Numbered from the stretch's first letter, positions 1-9,795 are shown. The stretch is DNA of 64,000 nucleotides from Lysinibacillus sp. SGAir0095 (GCF_005491425.1 NZ_CP028083.1:3564001-3628000); one strand, 5' to 3'. Made by a program: numbers and translations. Notes: generated by a model not told the origin, from the letters alone.

Positions 1-598
1 AAAAAGAAACTACCGAGAATCCCTTCTCAGTTTCACCACCGAGCCAACAATCTGAAATTTTCTTAATCTCGGAAATGAATTTAGAAGAATGTGGTGGTTC
101 TACAACACAAAATGTAAATCCATTCCGCTTAAATTTATTTAATCTAGTTCGTAGCTTCGCAGTCCTTTTTCCCTCTAAAGTAAACTGATCGAGATTTATA
201 AGCGCTTCTTCGCCTAGCTTCATAAATCGAAATCCAGCCTCATGATAGAGTTGCATATAGCGAGGATTCACTTGGTAATAAATAGGTTTTACCCTATTCA
301 CTTTACAGAACTCATTGAATTCTATAATGGCTGTGGGGAAAATAGATTCATCCCCAATTGGGTCGCCAAGTACTACATATTTATCGAAAATTTGTTTATA
401 CACAATCAACACATTCAAATCTTTCGTCCAAAACTGTTGTTTATCTTGTAAAAAAATTAGATGCGATACATGGTTACCCCCGTTTTTCTTTAAAAAAGGG
501 ATTAAATCATCATACTGAACGTGTACCTGATTTTCTGATAAACCTCTCTTTATACGGTTTTTTTGAGAGTTAGAAACGAGGTTTTTCATAGAAACCAT
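1..598 (-). CDS. MprF-like phosphatidylglycerol lysyltransferase C-terminal domain protein (partial at window edge)
   Basis: About 199 codons are visible and the 3' end lies outside the window. My reading of the minus strand gives motifs of the MprF/DUF2156 catalytic domain, which moves an aminoacyl group from tRNA to phosphatidylglycerol: VVLGDPIGDES, YYQVNPRYMQLYHEAGF, KLGEEALINLDQFTLEGK, a TAKLRTRLNKFKRNGF block and GGETEKGFS. The start ATG at 598 has a good Shine-Dalgarno (AGGAGG, 8 nt upstream); a second in-frame ATG at 589 is too far from it. The protein begins directly with the catalytic domain, without the N-terminal flippase membrane segments of full MprF. It is therefore probably a soluble stand-alone version. 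The family assignment is firm; substrate and final length are unknown. Confidence 0.8.
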   Translation of the reverse strand, partial: MVSMKNLVSNSQKNRIKRGLSENQVHVQYDDLIPFLKKNGGNHVSHLIFLQDKQQFWTKDLNVLIVYKQIFDKYVVLGDPIGDESIFPTAIIEFNEFCKVNRVKPIYYQVNPRYMQLYHEAGFRFMKLGEEALINLDQFTLEGKRTAKLRTRLNKFKRNGFTFCVVEPPHSSKFISEIKKISDCWLGGETEKGFSVVSF

Positions 599-844
599 GG
601 GTATTTCCTCCTGTTAAAATTACAGCATTATCTTTGTTGATAATATCACATAGTAAGTACTGTTCATAGATAGCAAATAATAACTAATATTTTCTATTTG
701 TCATAGGAGAAAGATTGGAAGAATTTAACCATAAAAAAACTAAAGTCCTAGTATAAACAATTGATTTTATTTCTCGATATATCATTAGAAGATGAATGTT
801 ATGAAAATCTATTAAATATCCGAACTAACAAAGGAGAATACAGC

Positions 845-2551
845 ATGAAATGGATAAAAAATTTAAAACTTAATCAAAAGTTCACCTTACTTTTGATTGT
901 TACTCTTCTGAGCCTTTTATTAATTGGTGGAATTAGCTTTATTCAATTGAACAAAATGGGAAGTAAATTGGAAGATATGTACGATAACAAATTGACACCG
1001 ATTGAAACAGTTAGTGAATTGAAAAATAATTCACAGTATGTTCGCTTAGCCTTGATCGAATTAATGGTCAATACGGAAAGTGAACGTAATGAGGAACTTT
1101 TGACAGCGATTGATGATCGGATTACAGCAAATCGTGGTCTATTGAAATCCTACAACTCGGATGATTCAAAGGAGTTGGAGTTATTAGATCAAATAAGTGA
1201 ATTATCTAAGGCATTCTCTGGGTATCAAACAGAAATTCTAGATTTAGCGAAAAATAACCAAAATACAGAAAGCTACGCATTATATGTTGCCAAAGTGGCT
1301 CCAATCTTAAATGAGATCGATGAAGTGTACACAGAAATTATTAAGCTAAATAGCGCGGAAGCCAAATCAGTTAATGAACAAAATGAAAAAGATATTCACA
1401 CATCAACAATCATTTTAATTGCTGTCATTGCGATTGCATTAGCTTTATATGTGGGATTAAGTTGGATAATTGCTAATGTGATTTCAAAACCAACGCAAGA
1501 AATGGAACAATTGATGAAAAAAGCACAGCAAGGGGATCTGACTGTTCTGAGTACTTATGTATCGAAAGATGAAATGGGCTCACTTGCACATTCATTTAAT
1601 CAAATGCTGACTCAATTAAAGAGCCTGATTATGAACGTTCGTGAATCGTCCGATCAAGTTGCAGCATCATCTGAGCAGTTAATCGCTAGTGCGGAAGAAA
1701 CAAGTAATGCTTCCCAACATATCGCAGAAGCAAGTACTTATCTTGCTGCTGGTGCTGAAGATTCAGTAAAGCATACAGAGGAGATATCTATTTCTACGCA
1801 AGAAACAACAGCGAGTATAAATTACATTGCTAATTCTATTTCGCTAGTGTCAGAGCATTCTAATGCTACTACGGAAGAATCAGAACGAGGAAATATAGCC
1901 TTAAATAAAACAATTGAGCAAATGAAATCTATTAATAATACTGTCCTTGCTTCATCAAGTGTTATTAAAGATCTAGGTAGTCGCTCATCAGAAATTGAAA
2001 AAATAGTAGGTGTCATTTCTGGCATTTCTGAACAAACAAATTTATTAGCTTTAAATGCAGCAATTGAAGCAGCACGAGCAGGTGAGAATGGTAAAGGCTT
2101 CGCGGTTGTAGCCGAAGAGGTTAGAAAACTAGCGGAAGAATCAAGACGTTCTGCGGAGCAAATAACCCACCTCATTTTGGACATTCAAAACAATACAATG
2201 GAAGCTGTTGCTTCAATGGACAAATGTACATTAGAGGTAGAGACAGGGCTTCATTTAATCAATGAAACAGGAGAATCCTTCGGTAAAATTGTCCTTTCAG
2301 CAACAGATGTATCGAAAAAATCAGAAGAGGTTTCTGTTACTTCAGAGCAAATCGCAGCATCTGTTGAAGAAATGAGCCTCAAGATTCAAAATATTACTCA
2401 AAGTGCTGAGGTATCTTCTGCAAACTCTCAAACTGTGGCTGCAGGTGCTGAGGAACAGCTGGCGTCAATGGAAGAAATTACGGCTTCAGCTCATGCACTT
2501 GCCAAAATGGCTGAAGACCTACGCGGTGTTGTAAACACGTTTAAAATCTAG
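845..2551 (+). CDS. Methyl-accepting chemotaxis protein (4HB-type sensor)
   Basis: A 568-aa transmembrane chemoreceptor. TM1 spans about residues 13-33, followed by a helical extracytoplasmic segment of about 150 residues of the four-helix-bundle type. TM2 is at about 186-210, then HAMP, then a long signalling coiled coil. The hairpin tip [19 protein letters not shown], near residue 395, is the CheA/CheW contact region. The chosen ATG has AAAGGAG 8-9 nt upstream. The open frame extends 28 codons further upstream, but those lack a ribosome site and chemoreceptor-like sequence. The gene is monocistronic, with its own terminator. The ligand cannot be predicted. Confidence 0.93.
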   Translation: MKWIKNLKLNQKFTLLLIVTLLSLLLIGGISFIQLNKMGSKLEDMYDNKLTPIETVSELKNNSQYVRLALIELMVNTESERNEELLTAIDDRITANRGLLKSYNSDDSKELELLDQISELSKAFSGYQTEILDLAKNNQNTESYALYVAKVAPILNEIDEVYTEIIKLNSAEAKSVNEQNEKDIHTSTIILIAVIAIALALYVGLSWIIANVISKPTQEMEQLMKKAQQGDLTVLSTYVSKDEMGSLAHSFNQMLTQLKSLIMNVRESSDQVAASSEQLIASAEETSNASQHIAEASTYLAAGAEDSVKHTEEISISTQETTASINYIANSISLVSEHSNATTEESERGNIALNKTIEQMKSINNTVLASSSVIKDLGSRSSEIEKIVGVISGISEQTNLLALNAAIEAARAGENGKGFAVVAEEVRKLAEESRRSAEQITHLILDIQNNTMEAVASMDKCTLEVETGLHLINETGESFGKIVLSATDVSKKSEEVSVTSEQIAASVEEMSLKIQNITQSAEVSSANSQTVAAGAEEQLASMEEITASAHALAKMAEDLRGVVNTFKI

Positions 2552-2599
2552 AGTTTTTTAAGTATCGCTTTTACCTCAATTGTTAGTATTCAATAAAAC

Positions 2600-2645
2600 A
2601 AAACAAGTGGAGAAAAACGCATTGTTTCTCTCCACTTGTTTTTTG
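2600..2645 (+). terminator. Intrinsic terminator of the chemoreceptor gene
   Basis: An inverted repeat, AAACAAGTGGAGA against TCTCCACTTGTTT, is followed by a T-run. It lies 50 nt after the stop of the plus-strand chemoreceptor gene. Confidence 0.85.
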
Positions 2646-2676
2646 CGTACCAGGTACATAAACAATTCTGAATATT
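2645..2676. repeat. REP-like palindromic repeat, copy 1
   Basis: Contains the palindromic core GTACCAGGTAC followed by AAACAATTCTGAATATT. The 32-nt stretch recurs inverted at 34192-34223 with only two mismatches. It lies between converging genes, directly after a terminator. Extragenic GTACCTGGTAC-type palindromes resemble elements mobilised by REP-associated tyrosine transposases in Bacillales; no such transposase is in the window. Confidence 0.6.
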
Positions 2677-2694
2677 CTAATTTAAATCAAACTT

Positions 2695-4395
2695 TTATAA
2701 TTTGAATCTTTTAACTGCTCCGTTTAGGTTCTCTGCCATTTGAGATAGGACATTTGCAGAGGATGTGATTTCTTCCATTGTAGCGGATTGCTCTTCTGAG
2801 GAAGCGGCGACATTTTGGATGTTCCCTGATGTTTGGGTAGAAATAGAACTTAAGTCGTTCATGGAGCTTGATATATGTTGTACACCTTTGTTCATTTCTG
2901 CAATCTCATGATTAATTTCTAGAATTTGATTGTTAACACTGTTAACCGATTCCAAGATATGACTGAAATCTGCACCAACGTGTTCAAACGAAGAAACACT
3001 GTCTTTCAATGTATCGGAGCCAGCAGCCATATATTTCACAGCATTGGTTGCTTCATCTTTGATCACTTCAATTTTGCTTCTAATATGGTTGGCCGCCTCT
3101 TTGGATTGGTCCGCCAATTTACGGACTTCTTCTGCAACAACTGCAAATCCTTTTCCATGTTCGCCAGCTCGTGCTGCCTCAATGGAAGCATTTAAAGCGA
3201 GCAAATTTGTTTGATCTGTTATTTCAGTGATGATAGTGACAATATCACTAATTTCTTTTGTATAATCACTTAATCGATTGACTACCTCTGAAGTTTCTTG
3301 AATCGTTTTGTATGTGATATGAACCTTTTCAACAGCCTCTTCAATTACTTTACTACCATTTTCTGCAATATTGGTTGTGTTTTGCGAATTATCGGTTACT
3401 AAACTTAAATTGTCAGTAATCTGTTGCATGCTACCTGAGATATTTGTTACGTTATCATTCATATTCTCAATATTCGTTACTTGATTTTCGACACCGCTTG
3501 AAACTTCTTGAATTGCACCAGTAATTTGATTGATCGATTGGCTTGTTTGTTCAGCACCCGCCATAAGTTCCTGGGATGTTGCTGCAACTTGCTCACCACT
3601 CTCAGAAATGGAAGCAATCAATTCATTTAGGTTTTGCACCATAGTTTGAATACCTTCAGCTAATTGAGCAATTTCATCTTTGCCTTTAACATGGAGCTCA
3701 TTCACAGATAAGTCCCCATTCGCAACACGGCTTACATAATTACGTAATAAAAGTAGTGGATTAATAATCTTTTTGCTTACAAAAAAGGCTACAATCACAC
3801 CTATTATGATAAATATTAGCGAAAGTATAATTGAAATCATTAGAATAGTCGAATATAGTTTTTGGATAAACGATGCATCAAGATCAATTCCTACCATCAT
3901 CTCCGTCCCCTCAATCGGAGCGGAAATTGATTTATGAATCCCATATTCGTCTTCATAGATATCGCTAATTTCAGTTGTCCCTTTATTAAAAGTATTATTC
4001 ATTTCCTTTGTTAAAGCATATTCCGTTCCATATAAGTCATCACCGTTAACACCGACGATATAACTTTTATCCCCTTTTTGTGTCAAAACATAAGCTAATT
4101 CAACAGACTCATATTTTTCTGCATAGTTATTAAGTGTGTTCAACAGCTCTTGATACTTTTCTTTGTCTCCATTATCCGCCTCTTCCACAACAGATGGGTC
4201 AATTTCTCTCTGGGCCTCCTGCACCAACAATTCTAGATTCTTTTCAAATTGATCTAAAACCTGGTTATTTACAATACTCTGTGAAAAGAAATATAAAATA
4301 GTACTGAAGGAAATAGAGATAATCGCAATTGGAACAATAAAACTTAATATATATTTCATCAGGATTGAATGCTTAAATTTAGATAAAAACTTCAT
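2695..4395 (-). CDS. Methyl-accepting chemotaxis protein (Cache-like sensor)
   Basis: A 566-aa chemoreceptor. TM1 spans about residues 11-34, then an extracytoplasmic domain of about 140 residues (the size of a single Cache domain), TM2 near 185-210, HAMP, and a signalling domain with the tip [20 protein letters not shown] near residue 394. The ATG at 4395 has GGAGG 9 nt upstream. It lies inside the last codons of the upstream decarboxylase gene (17-nt overlap), so the two are very likely co-transcribed and translationally coupled. Both then sit downstream of the c-di-GMP riboswitch. The ligand is unknown; linkage to the decarboxylase suggests an amino acid or amine, which is inference. Confidence 0.92.
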   Translation of the reverse strand: MKFLSKFKHSILMKYILSFIVPIAIISISFSTILYFFSQSIVNNQVLDQFEKNLELLVQEAQREIDPSVVEEADNGDKEKYQELLNTLNNYAEKYESVELAYVLTQKGDKSYIVGVNGDDLYGTEYALTKEMNNTFNKGTTEISDIYEDEYGIHKSISAPIEGTEMMVGIDLDASFIQKLYSTILMISIILSLIFIIIGVIVAFFVSKKIINPLLLLRNYVSRVANGDLSVNELHVKGKDEIAQLAEGIQTMVQNLNELIASISESGEQVAATSQELMAGAEQTSQSINQITGAIQEVSSGVENQVTNIENMNDNVTNISGSMQQITDNLSLVTDNSQNTTNIAENGSKVIEEAVEKVHITYKTIQETSEVVNRLSDYTKEISDIVTIITEITDQTNLLALNASIEAARAGEHGKGFAVVAEEVRKLADQSKEAANHIRSKIEVIKDEATNAVKYMAAGSDTLKDSVSSFEHVGADFSHILESVNSVNNQILEINHEIAEMNKGVQHISSSMNDLSSISTQTSGNIQNVAASSEEQSATMEEITSSANVLSQMAENLNGAVKRFKL

Positions 4396-6028
4396 TTGGT
4401 ATTTCCTCCAGTTCCGTAATGGCATTTTCAATCGCATCGATAATGTGGTCTAAATGCTCTAACGTTGTATAAGGGGAAATCGAGAAAAACTTAGCCGCAT
4501 AAATTGGATATCGTTCCTTCGAATCACTAACATCCACCAAGCACTGTTTCTTAGTATCGCCAAAGAAGACATCTTCACGATTTTTTCCTAAAATCTCAAA
4601 TAATTGATTATTCAATTCGTTTGTCTTTTTAATCTCCTGAAGAGTTGTTTTTCCACTAATTTCAAGATTCCAGATTGGTTTACTTTCATACAATCTGAAA
4701 GTAGTGATTGGCCCAATAGCTTTGTCATTGGTAATTCCAATCCTAGGAATCTTCGATACTAATTTTTCTCTGAAAGCTAGATTTACACGAATATAGTTAG
4801 CTAGCAATTGTTGGTATCCTTCCACCCCAAAAGCTAATAATGACGCATAAATCGAAACAGCACTTCCCATTCTTGAGCACTCTAATGTATAGCCGGTATG
4901 ATAGCTTCCGTATCCACGATTACCGACATATGGTGTGTCAAATTCTTCAAGGTCTAACAAGCCAAAATCCTGTCCATTTTTTACTAAATATAAACTTGCG
5001 TTATAAGGATTTTGTCCTAGTTTATGGAAGTCAAAACAACAGCTATCAGCTAAATAAATATGCTTCATTCTTTCATTGATTTTTTCTAAGCTTGTTAATA
5101 CCTTTTCTTCAAATCGAAGTGGATTTTTTGCAAAATCATATTCACGGAAGAAACTATAGAAGCCACCCATTGCTGAATCTGCATGAATATGTATTGGTTT
5201 TAATCCGTACTTTTCTTCCATTTCTGTCGAGAGTTCTTTAATCGCTTTTACATCATCGATTCCAAAACTGTCTGTTACACCTGTTGTTGCAACAATATAA
5301 ACCGGAATACCACCTTTTTGAATGACCTCTTCCAATTTATATCTTAAGTCAGATAAGTCCATTGAATGATCTGATCCAGCTTTAACGGTGATTAAATGTT
5401 TGCTGCCGATACCAGTTGCTTCTACAGATTTTAATAAGCTGTAATGGGCATTTTCAGAAGCAAAGCAATATAGATTATTTGGAATACCTTCTTCATTTGA
5501 ATTTGGAAATTGCTTCACAATGGCAAGACGCAGTCCATTAAAGACAGCCCCTTGACCACCCCAAGTTGTATAACCCCAGCTTTTTTTAAAGTCATATCCA
5601 ACTAGCTTTGACATCATAGAAATAACTCGAACCTCAGCTTCGGTAGCAGCTGGTCCATAAACATCCCATAAACTGTTTGAGTTCAATAACGATGTTGTTA
5701 ACTGACCGATAATTCCAGCCATGCTTGCTACTGGGATCGAGTTGGTTACATAATTTCTAGTTTGATAAGGACTTCCTTCTGAAAGGCTTATTAACTCTTG
5801 CACTACCTTGTCCATCCCAATACCTGATTGAGGTGTATATGTATTTTCAATAATGTCTTTATAAAAATCGTTATTCTTATCTTGAATATTACCTAATGTG
5901 GATTTGTTCGGATCTTTTAGATGATCGATATTCTCTATTAAATTTTTAATATAATTTAAGAATGCTTCTTGTTGCAGCTTATTTCCATCCTCACTCGGAA
6001 ATAGTTGCTGTACACTTTTAAAATCCAT
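4379..6028 (-). CDS. Pyridoxal-phosphate-dependent (group II) decarboxylase family protein
   Basis: A 549-aa PLP enzyme of the glutamate/tyrosine/aromatic amino-acid decarboxylase fold. Visible motifs are [11 protein letters not shown] (cofactor phosphate region), the [13 protein letters not shown] strand, HADSAMGGF (the Asp that contacts the pyridine nitrogen) and [11 protein letters not shown], where Lys336 should form the Schiff base. The start at 6028 has GGAGG 6 nt upstream; an upstream in-frame start at 6076 has none. Its 3' end overlaps the start of a chemoreceptor gene by 17 nt. The long leader carries a c-di-GMP-I riboswitch and a terminator, so expression should respond to c-di-GMP. 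The substrate cannot be named from motifs alone. Confidence 0.85.
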   Translation of the reverse strand: MDFKSVQQLFPSEDGNKLQQEAFLNYIKNLIENIDHLKDPNKSTLGNIQDKNNDFYKDIIENTYTPQSGIGMDKVVQELISLSEGSPYQTRNYVTNSIPVASMAGIIGQLTTSLLNSNSLWDVYGPAATEAEVRVISMMSKLVGYDFKKSWGYTTWGGQGAVFNGLRLAIVKQFPNSNEEGIPNNLYCFASENAHYSLLKSVEATGIGSKHLITVKAGSDHSMDLSDLRYKLEEVIQKGGIPVYIVATTGVTDSFGIDDVKAIKELSTEMEEKYGLKPIHIHADSAMGGFYSFFREYDFAKNPLRFEEKVLTSLEKINERMKHIYLADSCCFDFHKLGQNPYNASLYLVKNGQDFGLLDLEEFDTPYVGNRGYGSYHTGYTLECSRMGSAVSIYASLLAFGVEGYQQLLANYIRVNLAFREKLVSKIPRIGITNDKAIGPITTFRLYESKPIWNLEISGKTTLQEIKKTNELNNQLFEILGKNREDVFFGDTKKQCLVDVSDSKERYPIYAAKFFSISPYTTLEHLDHIIDAIENAITELEEIPNEVFI

Positions 6029-6112
6029 TATTATTCCTCCAATAGCCAAAGATTTTCTAAAATTTTCCTTTATCAACCTAGGAATATCTCGAATACGGAA
6101 ATTTACCTATAA

Positions 6113-6133
6113 AAAAATCCCTAAATAGGGATG
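6113..6133 (-). terminator. Leader terminator behind the c-di-GMP aptamer
   Basis: On the minus strand ATCCCT-ATTT-AGGGAT forms a hairpin followed by a run of seven T, within the decarboxylase leader and about 85 nt before its start codon. Its position just after the aptamer suggests it is the expression platform. Confidence 0.7.
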
Positions 6134-6159
6134 CAAAATGTTAAAAAGGATGCGATAAA

Positions 6160-6216
6160 TTGCAACCCAGACAATAAATTCGTAGCTTTGCGTCCCCATT
6201 TTTCAATAGTTTGCAT
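6160..6216 (-). promoter_or_regulatory. Cyclic di-GMP-I (GEMM-I) riboswitch aptamer
   Basis: The minus strand reads TGCAAAC, then CTATT-GAAA-AATGG (P2 capped by a GAAA tetraloop), then the family signature GGGGACGCAAAGCTACG, a short P3 (ACGA/TTGT), and CTGGGTTGCA closing P1 (TGCAA with TTGCA). Tetraloop, GGACGCAAAGC core and 3' GGGTTGC match the GEMM-I consensus as I know it. P3 is shorter than in the textbook Vc2 example. A terminator follows within about 30 nt, so control is probably at transcription; ON or OFF polarity cannot be read safely. It precedes the decarboxylase-chemoreceptor operon. Confidence 0.85.
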
Positions 6217-6370
6217 ATATTAGAAAATATTAACATTGAAGCAATGATAACATGTGATATAGGACTTTTTTCTAATTTTATTTATTTAGAATTAATGGAA
6301 AATTCCCACTTCAAACAAATAGTTAAATCTCTTGTTTCAATTTAATGGCCATGTATGATGTAATAATCAC

Positions 6371-6395
6371 AAAAAAAGACACTCTATACAGAGTG
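6371..6395 (-). terminator. Terminator of tlp
   Basis: CACTCTGTATAGAGTG hairpin followed by TCTTTTTTT on the minus strand, a few bases after the tlp stop codon. Confidence 0.85.
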
Positions 6396-6402
6396 CCGTT
6401 TT

Positions 6403-6633
6403 TTAAATTTCTCTATTCTTGCGAGCATCCATTTCATCTTGCATTTCTTCTTTCATTGCTGCAATCGAATGTATTCGACGCTCATTCTTATTTTGAAGCA
6501 TTTTACGATCTTCCGGGCTTGCAAATTCCATACTAATCTCAGCTTCTTTTAGTTTACTTTCTGTATTTTCAATCATGTCATGTAAACGTTCCACATTATT
6601 TTGTCTATTATCCGGTTTTGGTTGTTTCGGCAT
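6403..6633 (-). CDS. tlp: Small acid-soluble spore protein Tlp
   Basis: A 76-aa, highly charged helical protein. It carries the Tlp pattern: PDNRQNNVERLHDMIENT near the N-terminus, EISMEFASPEDR in the middle, then KNERRIHSIAAMKEEMQDE. Tlp is a minor spore-core protein made in the forespore late in sporulation. The start has GGAGGG 5-6 nt upstream. A sequence resembling a sigma-G promoter lies about 30 nt upstream, and a clear terminator follows, so the gene is monocistronic. It marks the organism as an endospore former. Confidence 0.88.
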   Translation of the reverse strand: MPKQPKPDNRQNNVERLHDMIENTESKLKEAEISMEFASPEDRKMLQNKNERRIHSIAAMKEEMQDEMDARKNREI

Positions 6634-6660
6634 ATGGACCCTCCAGCTTCCTTTTAACTG

Positions 6661-6690
6661 TAGTTTGGATTACTTTCACTTTTCTATACA
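6661..6690 (-). promoter_or_regulatory. Candidate sigma-G promoter of tlp
   Basis: Minus strand TGTATA, 17-nt spacer, CAAACTA. This is close to the forespore sigma-G consensus (TGHATR, 17-18 nt, CATNNTA) with one mismatch in the -10 element, and tlp genes are known sigma-G targets. Read by eye only. Confidence 0.45.
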
Positions 6691-6725
6691 CAATACACTA
6701 GTGCGCTAATAACAGAGTTAAACAA

Positions 6726-6771
6726 AAAGGGGCAAGATCTCACAAAAGTACTTGTGAGATCTTGCCCCTTT
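6726..6771 (-). terminator. Terminator of the LTA synthase gene
   Basis: Perfect 20-bp arms begin AAAGGGGCAAGATC, separated by a 6-nt loop, just after the LTA synthase stop on the minus strand. It is T-rich on either side, so it may also act on the plus strand. Confidence 0.88.
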
Positions 6772-6783
6772 ATTTCAATAACA

Positions 6784-8751
6784 CTATTCGGTTACATTCA
6801 TTGTTTCTTTTGGTTTAGTCAGATCTTTATTGTAATCGTATTGAGACGGATCCACTTTAGTAAAGTCTGCTGGTGTATAGAATCTCAATAAGTCTCCGTT
6901 CACTACATTATCGGATAATTGTAATTTATAATCCACTTCTTTCTTGTACTCATCCGTCATTTCTAATTGACTTTCATCAAGTGGCAAGCCAGTTGTCGCA
7001 TCATAATATTTATCGTTGATTGAGTAGATAGTAGGACTAACATAATCACCGTTTCTAAACAATACTACTTCATTATGCTCTGCAGATAATAAATCCGTAC
7101 CGAATTGAACATAATTATGAGTATCGACACCAAGTAAATGTAATAACGTTGGAAGAAGGTCAATTTGCCCACCGAAAGTATGGTTAACTCCACCTTCCAT
7201 TCCTGGAACATGAATGATTAATGGTACACGTTGTAAATTAGTACTTTCATAAGGTGTAATTTCTTTCCCCATAATTTTTGACATGGCTTTATTATGATTT
7301 TCTGAAATACCATAATGGTCTCCATAAAGAACGAACACACTGTTTTCATATAAACCTGATTCCTTCAAATCAGCAAAGAACTGTTCAATCGCTTCATCAG
7401 CATAACGAGCTGTTTGGAAATAATCATCCACACTCGCATCCCCTGTATCCGCCTTACCAATCGTTGTCAAATCTTGATTGATTTTATAAGGATAATGATG
7501 CCCCACCGTAATGAACTTTGTATAGAACGGTTGTGGTAGATTTTCCAATAGTGGTATAGATTGTTCAAAGAATGGCTTGTCCAACAAACCATATTCAGCC
7601 ATATCTATTTCCGCGCTCGTGTCATAATACTTTGCATCAAAGAAATGTTCATAGCCAAAAGCTTTATAAATCTTGTTGCGATTCCAGAATGTACCGCTAT
7701 TACCATGGAATACGGCAGATGTATAGCCATTATCACTTAAAATAGCCGGTGCTGCTTGGTACGTATTTTCGCCTTTTGTAATAAAGGCAGACCCTTGTGG
7801 TAAACCGAATATAGAGTTTTCTAGCATAAATTCCGCATCCGATGTTTTACCCTGAGCTGTTTGATGGAAGAAATTATCAAAGTAAAGTGAACTTGAATCT
7901 TTAGTTAATGAATTGATAAATGGTGTAACTTCTTCACCATCCAACTTATAGTCAATTAAAAAGTTCTGGAATGATTCTAAATGAATATAGATAACATTCT
8001 TCCCTTTTGCTGCACCAAAATAATCTTGATTTGGTTCTGCATAGTTCGATTTTGCATAGTTAATAACTTCTGTCATATCGTCATTGTCAGCTAAAACCCT
8101 TTGCGAAGATGCTTTTACAGTTTCTGTCGCATCATAAAGAGTATAGTTATACATTCCTAAATACTTCACTATATAGCTTCTATCAAAACCACGTGTTAGT
8201 AACTGTGGGCGATCGACATTAGCTAGTTCTAAGTTAACTGCTGAAAATCCGATTATAAAAGCAATCAACGCTAGACCTTTTTTATAACCCATTCGAGTAG
8301 TGTCTTTTTGTATTCTTTTAGTTGAGCATAAGTAGATTAGCACCAGTACATCCACAAAGAATAATAGATCGTATGGTTGTAATAATGAAACTACACTGCC
8401 GCCTAAATCTCCAAAGTTTTGAGTTTGGAAAATTGTTGGTAATGTAATAAAGTCACTGAAGAATCGATAATAAACCGCATTTGCATATAAAAGAATGGAC
8501 ATAAGTGTGTAAATGACCGCTAATGATGCATATCGTCCTCTTCCTCTAAATAAAAAAGCAAATCCTAGAAATAACATAGCCGATCCTAATGGATTGATAA
8601 ATAAAAGGAATTGTTGAAGAGGCCCTTCTACCCCTAAGTCAAACTGCGTAACTTGAGTAATATATGTTTTAAGCCATAGCATGATGACAGCTAATGAATA
8701 TAGACCAAAGAATTTATTTAAAAAATTATTTTTAGTATTTAAACCTTCCAT
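6784..8751 (-). CDS. Lipoteichoic acid synthase family protein (LtaS/YfnI/YqgS type)
   Basis: A 655-aa membrane enzyme. About five membrane helices fill residues 1-180. An extracellular sulfatase-fold domain covers about 250-610 and should polymerise glycerol-phosphate from phosphatidylglycerol onto a glycolipid anchor. The catalytic threonine is Thr303 in the motif GKTSDAEFM, aligning with Thr300 of S. aureus LtaS. HLESFQN (metal site), FHGNSGTFWNRN and LYGDHYGISENHN (metal-binding Asp/His) are also visible. The start has AGGAAGGTG upstream. It stands alone with its own terminator and a long leader of more than 500 nt. Bacillales often have several paralogues, so no single symbol is assigned. 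Confidence 0.92.
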   Translation of the reverse strand: MEGLNTKNNFLNKFFGLYSLAVIMLWLKTYITQVTQFDLGVEGPLQQFLLFINPLGSAMLFLGFAFLFRGRGRYASLAVIYTLMSILLYANAVYYRFFSDFITLPTIFQTQNFGDLGGSVVSLLQPYDLLFFVDVLVLIYLCSTKRIQKDTTRMGYKKGLALIAFIIGFSAVNLELANVDRPQLLTRGFDRSYIVKYLGMYNYTLYDATETVKASSQRVLADNDDMTEVINYAKSNYAEPNQDYFGAAKGKNVIYIHLESFQNFLIDYKLDGEEVTPFINSLTKDSSSLYFDNFFHQTAQGKTSDAEFMLENSIFGLPQGSAFITKGENTYQAAPAILSDNGYTSAVFHGNSGTFWNRNKIYKAFGYEHFFDAKYYDTSAEIDMAEYGLLDKPFFEQSIPLLENLPQPFYTKFITVGHHYPYKINQDLTTIGKADTGDASVDDYFQTARYADEAIEQFFADLKESGLYENSVFVLYGDHYGISENHNKAMSKIMGKEITPYESTNLQRVPLIIHVPGMEGGVNHTFGGQIDLLPTLLHLLGVDTHNYVQFGTDLLSAEHNEVVLFRNGDYVSPTIYSINDKYYDATTGLPLDESQLEMTDEYKKEVDYKLQLSDNVVNGDLLRFYTPADFTKVDPSQYDYNKDLTKPKETMNVTE

Positions 8752-9294
8752 TTTTTCACCTTCCTATTATACTAATAGATTAAAATATGATAACTACATA
8801 TACTTAATTATTATCTCGAGAGAAAAACAATTAAGTTATACACCAGAAGATTATTTTGGTAAAATATAAGACTATTCATTTTTATCTAGAACAATTTCTA
8901 GAACTTATATACATTACATCTTGCAGCATAGTTCTGTCAAGTCGCTATCCAAGCTATTTTACTATTTTTCTAAGAAACTACCTTAAAACCTAAATAGCTA
9001 AATCATCCTATAGAGTAGTCAAATAAAGCTTCTTCGCTTTGATTTCAGCTTGTCATTTTATCTGGAGATAAATTATTTTAATATAATTCTATCAAATTCA
9101 CATTGTTATTCAGAGCTTTACAATTCACTATCAATCATCAATTGCAAGTATAGGCTAGATTCGGAGACTCTAAACATATTTAAGCAAATATCACTTTAGT
9201 TATTTCCATCATTATAATTAAAATCATTTACATTATTAACATAACGTTTACACACCGTTAAAGTTTCAAGGAAGTTAGCATTTTTTTCGCAGTA
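8752..9294. other. Long AT-rich intergenic stretch
   Basis: No supportable gene. Small hairpins occur, for example TCTAGAA/TTCTAGA near 8886-8904 and TCAAAGC/GCTTTATTTGA near 9020-9045. It probably contains the LTA synthase promoter and leader. I searched for c-di-AMP, c-di-GMP and T-box signatures by eye and saw none. Confidence 0.4.
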
Positions 9295-9338
9295 GAAAAA
9301 AGGATTGAAATCGGGACGCACCGAATTCAATCCTTTTA
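9295..9338 (-). terminator. Terminator of the small membrane protein gene
   Basis: Arms AAAAGGATTGAA and TTCAATCCTTTT, followed on the minus strand by TTTTTTC, about 30 nt after the stop of the 70-aa gene. Confidence 0.8.
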
Positions 9339-9367
9339 AACTAAGAAGGGCTATAAGTATATGAAAG

Positions 9368-9580
9368 TTAATTTATGTTTCTTTTTTTCTTATAGAGTAA
9401 ATATCCTACCCAAAATACAATAACAAAGAAAGACTTCAATAAGAGGATAATATAATGGTACTTAACCGGAAGAATGACTAACAAAACGATTGCAACAAGC
9501 ATCATAGGAAATACTGTATAAAACCACATTCTTACAACAGGATTTTTAAAATTCATTTCAAATCTTCCCATTTTACTCAC
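9368..9580 (-). CDS. Small two-helix membrane protein, unknown function
   Basis: A 70-aa protein with two hydrophobic segments (about 18-40 and 44-60) and a basic C-terminus KKKRNIN, which suggests both ends face the cytoplasm. A GAGGTGA Shine-Dalgarno precedes the ATG by 5 nt, and a strong terminator follows. These signals, rather than similarity to a known family, are why I call it a gene. No function is recognised. Confidence 0.6.
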   Translation of the reverse strand: MSKMGRFEMNFKNPVVRMWFYTVFPMMLVAIVLLVILPVKYHYIILLLKSFFVIVFWVGYLLYKKKRNIN

Positions 9581-9766
9581 CTCTCAACTACCATCTTTTA
9601 ACAATTATCTCAAATCATTTATAAATTTTCTACAATTTCATTTTGTTTCTTCTTATTAATTACCAACTCAATTCGCTTATTCTTTATTAAACGTCCTTAT
9701 CTTCAATTAATATGAGAAATATTTTTGCAATATAAATGCCATTTGTGTAAACGAATTAACACGTCC

Positions 9767-9795
9767 TTGTTCTTTTTCTCGAAAAATTCTATGTT
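9767..9795 (+). promoter_or_regulatory. Candidate sigma-A promoter of the LysM-3D gene
   Basis: TTGTTC, 17-nt spacer, TATGTT, about 45 nt before the start codon. A plausible vegetative promoter. WalR boxes, which drive yocH-like genes in B. subtilis, were looked for but not found with confidence. Confidence 0.4.

Noticed and set aside
242-573. Three plus-strand open frames at the left edge
   Set aside because: They lie opposite the MprF-like gene, have no ribosome sites and no family resemblance.
761-844. Upstream extension of the first chemoreceptor gene
   Set aside because: Lacks a ribosome site and membrane-protein-like residues; the ATG at 845 has AAAGGAG and a proper cytoplasmic start before TM1.
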